A stretch of DNA of 64,000 bases from Acidobacterium sp. S8 (GTDB taxonomy: Bacteria > Acidobacteriota > Terriglobia > Terriglobales > Acidobacteriaceae). Below are positions 43,000 through 50,862 of this stretch, piece by piece. The translations under genes were made by a program, and so were the position numbers. The DNA lies in NCBI RefSeq assembly GCF_009765985.1, contig NZ_LMUM01000028.1:1-64000 (forward strand), in the 5' to 3' direction. A model generated the notes under the pieces. That model had not been told where the DNA came from. It saw nothing but the letters and a program-made list of their open reading frames with translations, and did no database searches. Numbering within the stretch: the stretch's first letter is position 1; every line of letters begins with the position of its first letter.

Positions 43000-43017
43000 T
43001 GTAGAAACGTAACTACA
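43000..43017. promoter_or_regulatory. candidate antitoxin operator
   Basis: TGTAG (43000-43004) and CTACA (43013-43017) form an inverted repeat with an 8-base spacer, placed in the likely promoter of the second toxin-antitoxin operon. Confidence 0.45.
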
Positions 43018-43090
43018 ATATCCACAGCTTCGATAATACCTGTCAAGCCCCTTCGACCAAAGGATCTCCTAAACGCAACAATTAAAAGAA

Positions 43091-43120
43091 AAAAGCCCGC
43101 CGGGACCCCAGCGGGCTTTT
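43091..43120 (-). terminator. rho-independent terminator of the alcohol dehydrogenase gene
   Basis: AAAAGCCCGC and GCGGGCTTTT form a perfect 10-bp stem with a 10-base loop. On the minus strand it is followed by TTCTTTTAAT, making a long T-rich tract. It lies 30 bases after the stop. Confidence 0.9.
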
Positions 43121-43149
43121 CACCCAATCGCTGCGACCTCAACCACTTC

Positions 43150-44166
43150 TTACGCCCCCGTCTCCAGCACCACCCGGAACCGAGCCTTCCCGCTCATCAT
43201 CCGGTCATACGCCTCTGCCGCCTTTTCCAGCGGATACGTCTCGATCATCGGCAGCACGCCGGTCATCTCGCTGAATTTCAGCGTATCTTCCGATTCAATC
43301 GAGGTCCCGCTCGGCCATCCATGCACCGCTTGCCGCTGCAGGATCATTGGAATCGTAGACAGCGGCAACGGCTTAGGAGAAACTCCCAGCAGCACCAGTT
43401 CGCCCGCGTATCCGAGTCCAGCGGCAGCGGCAGCCATCGCATCGTTATCTGTCACCGTAGCCAGAATCACCCTCGCGCCGCCCAGCTTTTTTAGCTCTTC
43501 CGCGACATCCTGGCTGGTGCTGTCAATGTAATGCCGCGCCCCCAGCTTATGCGCGAAGTCGGCCTTGTCCGCACCGCGAGCAATCGCCACCGTGTTGAAG
43601 CCCATCTTCGCAGCAAACTGCACGCCCAGGTGCCCCAGTCCGCCCAGACCGAGAACAGCGACTGTGGCCGGCGGCTTCGCTCCCGTATTACGCAGCGAGT
43701 TAAAGGTCGTAATCCCCGCACAAAGCAGCGGAGCAGCATCGGCGCTCTTCAGCGAATCCGGAACAGCCGCCACCGCATCTGCCGGAACGACAATGTAATC
43801 GGCATAGCCGCCGTCGTAAGTCACACCCGGAATCAAGGCATGCTGGCACGCAACCAAGTCGCCGCGACGGCAAGGCTCACAGCGCCCGCAATGACCGCCA
43901 TACCAGCCCACGCCGACGCGTTGACCAACCTTCCACTGCGGAACCCCTTCGCCCACCGCATCCACAAGGCCGATGACCTCATGCCCCGGCACCCTGGGAT
44001 AGGTAATGAATGGAAAAATCGCTTCCTTCGTAACCGAATCGCTGTGGCAGACCCCGCATGCCTCCACACGAAGGCGCACCTCACCCGTCTTCGGCTCCGC
44101 GACCTCCCGCGTCACCACTTCCAGCGGCGCTCCACCCTTGGCAACTTGTACATATCTACCCTGCAT
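43150..44166 (-). CDS. zinc-dependent alcohol dehydrogenase
   Basis: The 338-residue medium-chain dehydrogenase has the catalytic-zinc ligands in EACGVCHSD and PGHEVIG, the structural-zinc loop CGRCEPCRRGDLVAC, and the NAD motif VAVLGLGGLGHLGVQFA. It resembles AdhP/AdhA enzymes with a broad alcohol range. Cofactor (NAD or NADP) is not decided by the sequence I can read. It is transcribed alone and has its own terminator. Confidence 0.92.
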   Translation of the reverse strand: MQGRYVQVAKGGAPLEVVTREVAEPKTGEVRLRVEACGVCHSDSVTKEAIFPFITYPRVPGHEVIGLVDAVGEGVPQWKVGQRVGVGWYGGHCGRCEPCRRGDLVACQHALIPGVTYDGGYADYIVVPADAVAAVPDSLKSADAAPLLCAGITTFNSLRNTGAKPPATVAVLGLGGLGHLGVQFAAKMGFNTVAIARGADKADFAHKLGARHYIDSTSQDVAEELKKLGGARVILATVTDNDAMAAAAAGLGYAGELVLLGVSPKPLPLSTIPMILQRQAVHGWPSGTSIESEDTLKFSEMTGVLPMIETYPLEKAAEAYDRMMSGKARFRVVLETGA

Positions 44167-44260
44167 GGTCGTTTCTCCTTGTGCGCAGCATTATGCCAGA
44201 CCTGCATGATCGATGGATGATCGCCCCTTCGATAGTCTCCAAAACGAAACAGCGCGACGA

Positions 44261-44266
44261 TATACT
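44261..44266 (+). promoter_or_regulatory. -10 box implying leaderless ankyrin mRNA
   Basis: TATACT at 44261-44266 ends seven bases before the ATG at 44274, so the transcript would begin at or beside the start codon. No Shine-Dalgarno site is present. The -35 box is weak. Confidence 0.5.
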
Positions 44267-44273
44267 CTCCCCC

Positions 44274-44942
44274 ATGAGCCAGCATTTCTTCGACCTCATC
44301 CGCCGCGGTAAGACAGCCGAAATTGCAGAAACCGTCGAGGAGCAGCCCACCCTGGCGCAGTCGCGTGACGCGCAGGGAATCTCCGCTCTCATGCTCGCAA
44401 TCTATACACAGCAGCCAATGATCCGCGATTTTCTGCTGACCCGCCTGCAGGACCTCGACATCTTCGAAGCAGCCGCCGTTGGCAATTGCCTCCGCATCCA
44501 CCGGCTCCTCGCCGAGGACGCGATGCGCGCTCGCTCCGTCTCGCCCGATGGATGGACACCGCTGCATCTCGCCTCCGCATTCTCTACCGCCGAAGCAGTA
44601 ACGCTGCTCCTCGAACACGGTGCGCATGTCCATCAGCTCTCGCATAATCCGCTGCGCAATCAGCCCTTGCATGCCTGCGTTTCCCTCAATCATTCCGTCG
44701 ACGTGCTGCGCATCCTCATCGAAGCAGGCGCCGATGTGAATGCAACCCAGCACGGCGGCTACACGCCATTGCTGCAAGCCGCGGCTGCAGGCAAAAAAGA
44801 CCTCGTCATCCTCCTGCTTCAACATGGCGCTCGTCTCGACTGCGTCTGCGACCAGGGCAAGTCAGCAATCGACTACGCGAAAGAACGCGGCCACACGGAA
44901 ATCGCCGACACGCTTGCTTCTCACGTCGCGCAGCATGCCTAA
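44274..44942 (+). CDS. ankyrin repeat protein
   Basis: The 222-residue soluble protein is built of ankyrin repeats: GISALMLAIYTQQPMIRDFLL, DGWTPLHLASAFSTAEAVTLL, NQPLHACVSLNHSVDVLRILIEAGADVNA and GGYTPLLQAAAAGKKDLVILLLQHGA. No other domain is present, so it is a protein-binding scaffold. ATG 44274 follows a TATACT box by only seven bases, implying a leaderless message. Partner unknown. Confidence 0.88.
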   Translation: MSQHFFDLIRRGKTAEIAETVEEQPTLAQSRDAQGISALMLAIYTQQPMIRDFLLTRLQDLDIFEAAAVGNCLRIHRLLAEDAMRARSVSPDGWTPLHLASAFSTAEAVTLLLEHGAHVHQLSHNPLRNQPLHACVSLNHSVDVLRILIEAGADVNATQHGGYTPLLQAAAAGKKDLVILLLQHGARLDCVCDQGKSAIDYAKERGHTEIADTLASHVAQHA

Positions 44943-45070
44943 ACTGAATCGATAGCCAGCAGGGCACGCTGCCTGCTTTCTTCAACATGCATTGATGTTT
45001 CTGTTGCCGAAGCACATATTGCGTGTCCTATACTTTGAGGGATGGCCGCAGTCGAGCCATCCGGGTTTTC

Positions 45071-45571
45071 ATGCAGAAGCAGAAACACACCTCACAACGA
45101 TCATCGCGGCAGGAAGCGGCAACCACCGCCATTCCCGACAAACTGTACTTCCGCATCGGCGAAGTCGCTCGGTTGTGCAAGGTGCAGTCCTACGTCCTGC
45201 GCTTCTGGGAATCTGAATTTCCCCAGCTCAAGCCGAACAAGAGCGGCACCGGCCAACGCCTCTATCGCAGACGCGATGTAGAGATGGCGCTGCAGGTCAA
45301 GCATCTGCTGCACGAGGAAGGCTACACCATCGCAGGTGCCCGTCAGTTCTTATTGTCGGAAGCGCGTGATGCACGGAAGGAAAATCGTTCGCAGCCCGAT
45401 CTGCCGCTCAAGACCGCAAGCAAGGAACGCGACACCGATAAAAACCGGCAGCGTCTGCAGCGCCTTCGCATGGAGCTGAACGATCTATTGGAAATGCTCT
45501 CCGCCTCACGTCCCGCCGGACGCAGGGAGCGCACAAAAAAGCAATCTCCACCGAATCTCTTCGGCGAATAA
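45071..45571 (+). CDS. MerR family transcriptional regulator
   Basis: The 166-residue protein has a MerR winged helix: [32 protein letters not shown] and [35 protein letters not shown] coiled C-terminal dimer region has no cysteines or obvious effector pocket. This sub-family (ESEFPQLKP) is often near integration host factor genes. ATG 45071 is chosen; an upstream GTG at 45023 precedes the -10 box TATACT at 45029-45034 and is unlikely. Confidence 0.88.
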   Translation: MQKQKHTSQRSSRQEAATTAIPDKLYFRIGEVARLCKVQSYVLRFWESEFPQLKPNKSGTGQRLYRRRDVEMALQVKHLLHEEGYTIAGARQFLLSEARDARKENRSQPDLPLKTASKERDTDKNRQRLQRLRMELNDLLEMLSASRPAGRRERTKKQSPPNLFGE

Positions 45572-45585
45572 CGCGCGCAGTCACA

Positions 45586-45855
45586 TCAGTGACGCGCGTG
45601 CATTTGCATCTCAGGCAGAATCGTGCGGTTTGTCATAAACCGTTCCATAGCCTGCATGGCGCAGCCTTGCCCGCACAGGTGATACATATCAGGATTTCTG
45701 CTCTCGGCTATATTCCACGGCAGCAGCGTGAAACGCTGGCCAGGCTGTCCCTCATCGAAACAGGGAACATCCCCCAGTATGACCATCCACCAATGATTCG
45801 CTTCGCCCTTTTTCTTGCCGCAGATATCGCATGTAAACGAAACATCCCAGACCAT
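45586..45855 (-). CDS. small four-Cys protein, paralogue of 4140-4379
   Basis: The 89-residue protein has CDICGKKK at 9-15, NHWWMV, RFTLLPWNIAES and HLCGQGCAMQAM. The cysteine spacing and WW/LPW landmarks match the copy at 4140-4379, giving a likely single zinc site. ATG 45855 was chosen by alignment with that copy. It diverges from another small zinc-ribbon gene at 45996. No function is known to me. Confidence 0.7.
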   Translation of the reverse strand: MVWDVSFTCDICGKKKGEANHWWMVILGDVPCFDEGQPGQRFTLLPWNIAESRNPDMYHLCGQGCAMQAMERFMTNRTILPEMQMHARH

Positions 45856-45943
45856 GGCACACCCCCGACGGAAGCAGCTGTAGAGATACAGTATCCCAGT
45901 TTCACTTTTTCTTTGCGTAAAAAGTTGTTGCACGATCTTGAAA

Positions 45944-45971
45944 TTGGCTGCGTACAGGGCTGGCATATAAT
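45944..45971 (+). promoter_or_regulatory. promoter of the zinc-ribbon gene at 45996
   Basis: TTGGCT (45944-45949), a 16-bp spacer, and a perfect TATAAT (45966-45971). The start would be near 45978, 18 bases before the ATG. Confidence 0.75.
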
Positions 45972-45995
45972 GACGTATCGGAGTTGGCAGGACTT

Positions 45996-46214
45996 ATGAC
46001 GCGATGCGCCGATTGCTATTCGTCGGAATTCCGGCTTTCAAAGTTTCGCCTGCGCGACCTGCCCCATCTCGCCCGGTTTCAGTACCCGGTCCGATGCAAA
46101 ATCTGTAGGGCCCGCACCTACACGTCCCTGAGCCAGACGATGCATCTTATAGGAAAGCCTCACGCAGGAAAGAGTCACGCCGTCAACACAGAAGAAAAAA
46201 AGGGCATGCACTGA
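45996..46214 (+). CDS. small zinc-ribbon protein
   Basis: The 72-residue protein starts MTRCADCYSSEFRLSKFRLRD with CxxC, and has VRCKICRARTY as the second pair, giving a rubredoxin/zinc-ribbon knuckle set. The rest is basic. AGGA lies five bases before ATG 45996, and a consensus promoter precedes it. Its last codons form the left arm of the terminator of the convergent CADD-like gene. A nucleic-acid-binding role is only a guess. Confidence 0.75.
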   Translation: MTRCADCYSSEFRLSKFRLRDLPHLARFQYPVRCKICRARTYTSLSQTMHLIGKPHAGKSHAVNTEEKKGMH

Positions 46215-46227
46215 GGTGCATACCCTT
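46200..46227 (-). terminator. terminator of the CADD-like gene
   Basis: AAGGG(T)ATGCAC pairs with GTGCAT(G)CCCTT on the minus strand, followed by TTTTTTT. It overlaps the 3' end of the convergent zinc-ribbon gene, whose Lys codons form the T-run. Confidence 0.85.
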
Positions 46228-46250
46228 CTCAAGCTTTAAGCGTTAGCTAA

Positions 46251-46973
46251 CTAGGGACGCTTACGGGCCTGACGCTCCCGCTCTACACCATCAAGCGCTG
46301 ACCACAAAGCCGACGCAGTCTGCTCAGCAGCATCCAGTGCCTTCTCCGCCGCTTCCGGGTTCTCTTCTACTTCACCAGTAATCAGTTTGCGCCACACATC
46401 GGCGTGCAGCACATCTGCGGTCTGATGAAGAGTAAAGTAACGAGCCGTTGCCGCATCGGCGCCGTAATGCTTCTTCAGGCCGGCGGCCTTTTCACGGGCA
46501 ATCGCGGGAACACGCGACTCATAAGCATAGAAAGCCGCCAGCGCCGCAGCCGTGCTGCCTTCGCGACCTGCACTTTGCAGCGACGCGATAAGACGCTTCG
46601 TTTCCGGTTGCAGCTCGCGGCTCTTTACCTCTGCTTCACTCGCGCCCATGCCCTTGGCAAAATCCATCCAGAGCTCGCTGTGAGCACGATCATCGGGCGA
46701 TCCAATGCCTTCCTCATCCGCCAGGTTCGCCGCCACCATGCGCCGCGTCGCGCCATCTTCAAGGCGCGAATGCAGAGCGCTCAGATGCGCGGGGAAAGCC
46801 GAAACATGATGCCAGTATTCAGCGGCATACTCCCGCAGATCTTCGCGCGTCAGTTCGCCCGCAGTCCACGCGGTATAAAAGGGATGCTTCAGAAGGTTAT
46901 AGCGCTCTAAGCGCTCCTCGGCCTGCACAAAAAACTTATCTGCGTTCATTTCTGTAACAGTCTCCTCAGCCAT
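46251..46973 (-). CDS. CADD/PqqC-like heme-oxygenase-fold protein
   Basis: The 240-residue helical protein shows NLLKHPFYTAWTAGELTREDL, EYWHHVSAFPAHLSALHSR, NLADEEGIGSPDDRAHSELW, YAYESRVPAIAREKAAGL and HQTADVLHADVW. The H-x3-D-x2-H triad in the last block is a di-metal ligand set. The family includes Chlamydia CADD, which makes p-aminobenzoate for folate from its own tyrosine. So a role in an unusual folate-precursor route is plausible. ATG 46973 has an SD-like site; a good terminator follows. Confidence 0.82.
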   Translation of the reverse strand: MAEETVTEMNADKFFVQAEERLERYNLLKHPFYTAWTAGELTREDLREYAAEYWHHVSAFPAHLSALHSRLEDGATRRMVAANLADEEGIGSPDDRAHSELWMDFAKGMGASEAEVKSRELQPETKRLIASLQSAGREGSTAAALAAFYAYESRVPAIAREKAAGLKKHYGADAATARYFTLHQTADVLHADVWRKLITGEVEENPEAAEKALDAAEQTASALWSALDGVERERQARKRP

Positions 46974-47024
46974 CAGTGTAAGGCCATGTCCGCTGCCCTA
47001 CCGCAAAAGTTTTCAGCGACCGGT

Positions 47025-48965
47025 TTAGGACGGCCCGTAAACATCCACTTTCCCGTCGTAAGTGGGAACGAAGATCTTTCCCCCGCTCACCACCGGAACG
47101 TTGAACTTGTTGTAAACGAACTGGATATTCCATTTCTGGCTATCCCACAAGATACGCATCCCCTTGGTGCCGTCGTTGTAGGTAACAAAATTGTCCGGGT
47201 CATAAGCAATCAGCCGTCCCTGCGTCACTTGAGAGTTGGCGTCGCCATACGGAATCAGCGCCCACAGAATCGAAGTCCCTGCCTGATTGTTGTTACTCGA
47301 GAGCGACATAAATCCGCCCGGCATCCCGCCGGGTGAATTCGTGCTGTTCGCAGAAGCAATCTCCGCCGACTGCGCCATGTATGTCAGCTTTCCATTCGAC
47401 GCCATCGCCCAGGCTCTCAGGTTTGAATTTTCTCCCCAGCAGAAAACCATCTTGCCGTGCATCGGGCTCATGTACTGCACCGAAGTCGAATGCATGTGTC
47501 GCGTCTTTCCCTGAAAGAGAAAATCAAGCGTCGATGAGTCCTGCGGCGCAGCGTCCACCGGCCCGGGATAGTAGGTATACCAGTACGGCGGCTGCACTAA
47601 TTTGGCATAGTTCGCAGCAGCATTGGCAAAGTCTGTCGGCACTGTCTTTCCCATATTGTGCTGATTCACAAAGTAAGCAATGCCGTCCTTACCCGCAGCC
47701 AGCACAATTCCATATTCAGAAATCAAAGAAATACCAGCTGACCCAAGGTCCTCGTCACTATACGCGCCGGCGTTGATATTGCGCGGCTTCAGGTACGTCA
47801 GCTTTCCCACTACCCGCGCCTGCGTCAAATCGCGCTCAGCCATCGAGTTCACTGGACGCGCGACTTCCGTCTCTGCAGTATCTCCCTGCTTTGCCTCTTC
47901 ACTCGGAGCAGAAATTCCCGCAATTTTCGGAGTGGCTTGCGGCTGTTCAGAAAATGATTTCGTCGGGTCTTTGCCTACGCGTCCACTATCCGAATACGGC
48001 GTCCACCAGTCCACAACAGCCAGACTCTTTGCACCGTAATCATATTTCGCCTTGAAGATCGTCTCGCCCCAGTCGTTCTTCGCGTCAAACGAACCGTTGC
48101 CCGTCGCGCCATACAGATACCCATCAGCATCGACACACAGACCCGATCCCCCCATCCAGACACCCGCGCCATATCCGGCGCTCATCGCCATCGACGCTCC
48201 GATCTTGTTCGTCGCCACGTCATAAGCGAAGATCCATCCCGCTGCGCCGTTCGTCGTCTCAAGCACAGTGCCACTGGCGAAGAAGACCGTCTTCCTGCCA
48301 TTCACTGTTGCCAGCGCAAGCGAAGACCGCTGCTTGCGCATCGTGCTGCTGTAACGCTGCACCGAGCCCGAAGGAGTCGTATACGTCGCGTCCGCAAGAG
48401 GTACAGGCGGATTCGCAAATGTCCCATCGCCAACATGCAGCGAAAAAAGAGAATGCGCAGCCTTCTGCTGCGTCCCATCCGGCGAAATCCACGCAACCAC
48501 ATAAAGTATCTGCGTATCCGGATCGATCACGCCCGTCGACAGAATTCCCCAGTGATCGTTGATCGTATGCATATCGATCGCCGCGCTCCCGTTCACCGGA
48601 ATCCCCAGCTTCACCATCCACAATTCATCCGAGCTGTTGGCGTCATACGCATGCACCGTGTTGTTCATCGAACAGAGAATCACCACATCGCGCACGTTGC
48701 CATCCACAGTCTTCACCTTTGGCAGAATCAGCGGCTGCGCCTCCGCCCCTCGCGCATCGCCCTCCATAAACAGGCTGAAATACTTGCGCAGCCCCTTCTG
48801 CGAAACCGTCGCCTGCGTCAAAACTGTCTCATGTGTATTCGCGCCCGTCCGCGAATTGTCATATGCGCGCGTCAGAACCGGAGACATCACTCCTGACGTA
48901 GTCTGCGCAGCCAGCGCCAGAGGAAAAAAAAGCATTATGACAAACCGCTTGCATGCTGCATTCAC
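47025..48965 (-). CDS. secreted PQQ-like beta-propeller protein
   Basis: The 646-residue protein has a signal peptide (RFVIMLFFPLALAAQ) and repeated propeller blades with W-x-Y/D and GNG motifs (VVILCSMNNTVHAYDANSSDELW, DGYLYGATGNGSFDAKNDWGE). It lacks the PQQ-dehydrogenase cysteine pair and metal-ligand set, so it is not a clear alcohol dehydrogenase. The start is GTG 48965 with GGAG ten bases upstream. It is downstream of, and on the same strand as, the GH13 gene at 48996-50666, with a 30-bp gap, so the two are probably co-transcribed. Role unknown. Confidence 0.8.
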   Translation of the reverse strand: MNAACKRFVIMLFFPLALAAQTTSGVMSPVLTRAYDNSRTGANTHETVLTQATVSQKGLRKYFSLFMEGDARGAEAQPLILPKVKTVDGNVRDVVILCSMNNTVHAYDANSSDELWMVKLGIPVNGSAAIDMHTINDHWGILSTGVIDPDTQILYVVAWISPDGTQQKAAHSLFSLHVGDGTFANPPVPLADATYTTPSGSVQRYSSTMRKQRSSLALATVNGRKTVFFASGTVLETTNGAAGWIFAYDVATNKIGASMAMSAGYGAGVWMGGSGLCVDADGYLYGATGNGSFDAKNDWGETIFKAKYDYGAKSLAVVDWWTPYSDSGRVGKDPTKSFSEQPQATPKIAGISAPSEEAKQGDTAETEVARPVNSMAERDLTQARVVGKLTYLKPRNINAGAYSDEDLGSAGISLISEYGIVLAAGKDGIAYFVNQHNMGKTVPTDFANAAANYAKLVQPPYWYTYYPGPVDAAPQDSSTLDFLFQGKTRHMHSTSVQYMSPMHGKMVFCWGENSNLRAWAMASNGKLTYMAQSAEIASANSTNSPGGMPGGFMSLSSNNNQAGTSILWALIPYGDANSQVTQGRLIAYDPDNFVTYNDGTKGMRILWDSQKWNIQFVYNKFNVPVVSGGKIFVPTYDGKVDVYGPS

Positions 48966-48995
48966 GGAAATCTCCTCGCATCAAATGGGGCCCGG

Positions 48996-50666
48996 TTACA
49001 GATTGGTTGGTGCTTCGTACGTTACAGATAATTCAAAGGCCGTCTCCGGCAGCGGCGTATCGACCGCCACGGTATACCAGTCTTTGCGATCCACACGATT
49101 CTGCGCCACCACTGTTTCTCCATCGAGCAGAACCGGCGTGATGTTGTTCTTCGTCGCAAAGTGAACCTGCGTCTTCGCATCCACATAAATCCGTCCGGCA
49201 ACTGTGCGACGCGCGTGCGCAGCCGGAAGAATATCCAGATCCGAAGCTCCAAAAAATACCTGCGTATGCGTGCGCGGCTCAATCTTCAACTGCTTGTCGG
49301 CCGACACGCGTGAAAAGCAGAGATAACTCTTGCCACCCGCATTCGCTGGAATCGTAAACGTCGCGTTCCCATTCTCGTCCGTCCATATATCCGGATGATG
49401 ACCCGTGTAATCGTGCAGCTGCGTATTCGCACCAAACGAAGTCGCACACGTAATCGTCCGCTTGTTCCACGTATCGAAATTCAGGCAAGTCAGCAGCCCG
49501 GGACTATTCCCAACCGAACCGCCATTCCCATCGCGCTCCAGCACCATGACTTTGTCATCGGCCCATCGTGTCGTCGTCGCTCCGTAAGCAAACGTCCGAT
49601 TGATATAGATCAGATTGTCGATCCACGGCTGCAGCCCATAAGCACCCGGCCACACCTTCGACCCGTAATAGTCCTTGCCGTAGATCAGCACCTGCCTGCA
49701 CGCAATCGACAACAGAAACGCATAGCCCAGCAGTTTCGAGCTCACCACCTGCTCGCCCGGCGTCGTATCCGTATCCGGATTATCGACAAACCCAAACGAC
49801 AAATCCGGTCGCCACGAAGCATACCCCGCGCCCTCAAGCGCGAGCGCATTCAGATTGTTGCAGGCCTCCTGAAGAGCAAAATGAAGATTGAAATCCTCCA
49901 CTCCCGAACGGCCGTTCATCGGAGCCGTCGCCGCCCATCCGTTCAGATTTGCATTGTCTCCATCGAAATACTCCGAATAGAACAGCTTCCCCGCCATCGT
50001 CCCATGATTCATAAATTGCGCAACGAAAGGCGGCCACGTTCCCTTCGTGTCATCGAAGCGCGCTCCATCTGCGCCCGTCGTTTGAAATACCCACTCGCCA
50101 TAATCCAGCGCGTCGTTGATCGTGTAGTTTTGCGGGTTGCACTTCTGGTAAAGCTTCTCGTCCCCAAACGCAAAATCATCCTTCGGCGCCGGAACATCGT
50201 CCCGCACCTTCGCCGATCGAAAGCATCCCGGATTCATCGGCCCACGCCCCGTCATCGAACCATCCGCAGCCTTGTATCGATACACGCCATTGTCGCCGCC
50301 GATCAGCTGATGCAGCACCAGGTCCAGATCCACCGCAAGCCCATTGCGATGCGCCACCGCCACCAGCCTCCGCAGAGAATCCACCGAGCCATACCGCGTC
50401 GGCACGCTTCCCTGTTGATCGAGGCTGCCAAGATCGCGCGGACAATACACGCCATAGCCATCGCAGCCAACGCCCGCTCCGCCCTGCGCCTTCGACGACG
50501 GAGGCAGTTGAATACGATCGAAGCCAACCTGCGCCAGCCTGTGCGCATCGCTGGCGAGAAAATCCCACAGCCACGGACTTTTTGGCTCTGTCGAAGGCGC
50601 GGGCACCGTAACGCGGTTGCCCTTTGCATCAAAGAATCTACCCCAACCGATAAGACTGATGCTCAT
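48996..50666 (-). CDS. GH13-family alpha-amylase-like protein
   Basis: The 556-residue protein has no signal peptide. GH13 motifs are VDLDLVLHQ (region I), DGARFDDTKG with nucleophile Asp205, YSEYFDG with acid/base Glu232, and GFVDNPDT with Asp298. The catalytic trio is kept, but the usual His before the last Asp is Pro297. A beta-sandwich C-domain follows from about 450. Start has GAGGGAC upstream. It diverges from the larger GH13 gene, and the secreted beta-propeller gene follows it. Specificity is unknown. Confidence 0.85.
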   Translation of the reverse strand: MSISLIGWGRFFDAKGNRVTVPAPSTEPKSPWLWDFLASDAHRLAQVGFDRIQLPPSSKAQGGAGVGCDGYGVYCPRDLGSLDQQGSVPTRYGSVDSLRRLVAVAHRNGLAVDLDLVLHQLIGGDNGVYRYKAADGSMTGRGPMNPGCFRSAKVRDDVPAPKDDFAFGDEKLYQKCNPQNYTINDALDYGEWVFQTTGADGARFDDTKGTWPPFVAQFMNHGTMAGKLFYSEYFDGDNANLNGWAATAPMNGRSGVEDFNLHFALQEACNNLNALALEGAGYASWRPDLSFGFVDNPDTDTTPGEQVVSSKLLGYAFLLSIACRQVLIYGKDYYGSKVWPGAYGLQPWIDNLIYINRTFAYGATTTRWADDKVMVLERDGNGGSVGNSPGLLTCLNFDTWNKRTITCATSFGANTQLHDYTGHHPDIWTDENGNATFTIPANAGGKSYLCFSRVSADKQLKIEPRTHTQVFFGASDLDILPAAHARRTVAGRIYVDAKTQVHFATKNNITPVLLDGETVVAQNRVDRKDWYTVAVDTPLPETAFELSVTYEAPTNL

Positions 50667-50862
50667 CGTCCCTCAAATCTTCAAAAAGGATTAGTTTGGT
50701 AGGACCCGGGTCGTGTCAACTTCGAAGAAGGATAGCCAGTATAGCGCGGAGGCATCCATTTCACTCGGAGGAAACTCCGACCGAGTATCGTAGTGTTTTG
50801 AGGAATGGTGTCTTCTCCTCGTAGTTTGTTTCAATCAGTAGCGCAGCACGGAGTGTCTGTTC

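Noticed and set aside
45023-45070. GTG 45023 as the start of the MerR gene
   Set aside because: The frame would begin before the likely -10 box at 45029-45034, so ATG 45071 is preferred.
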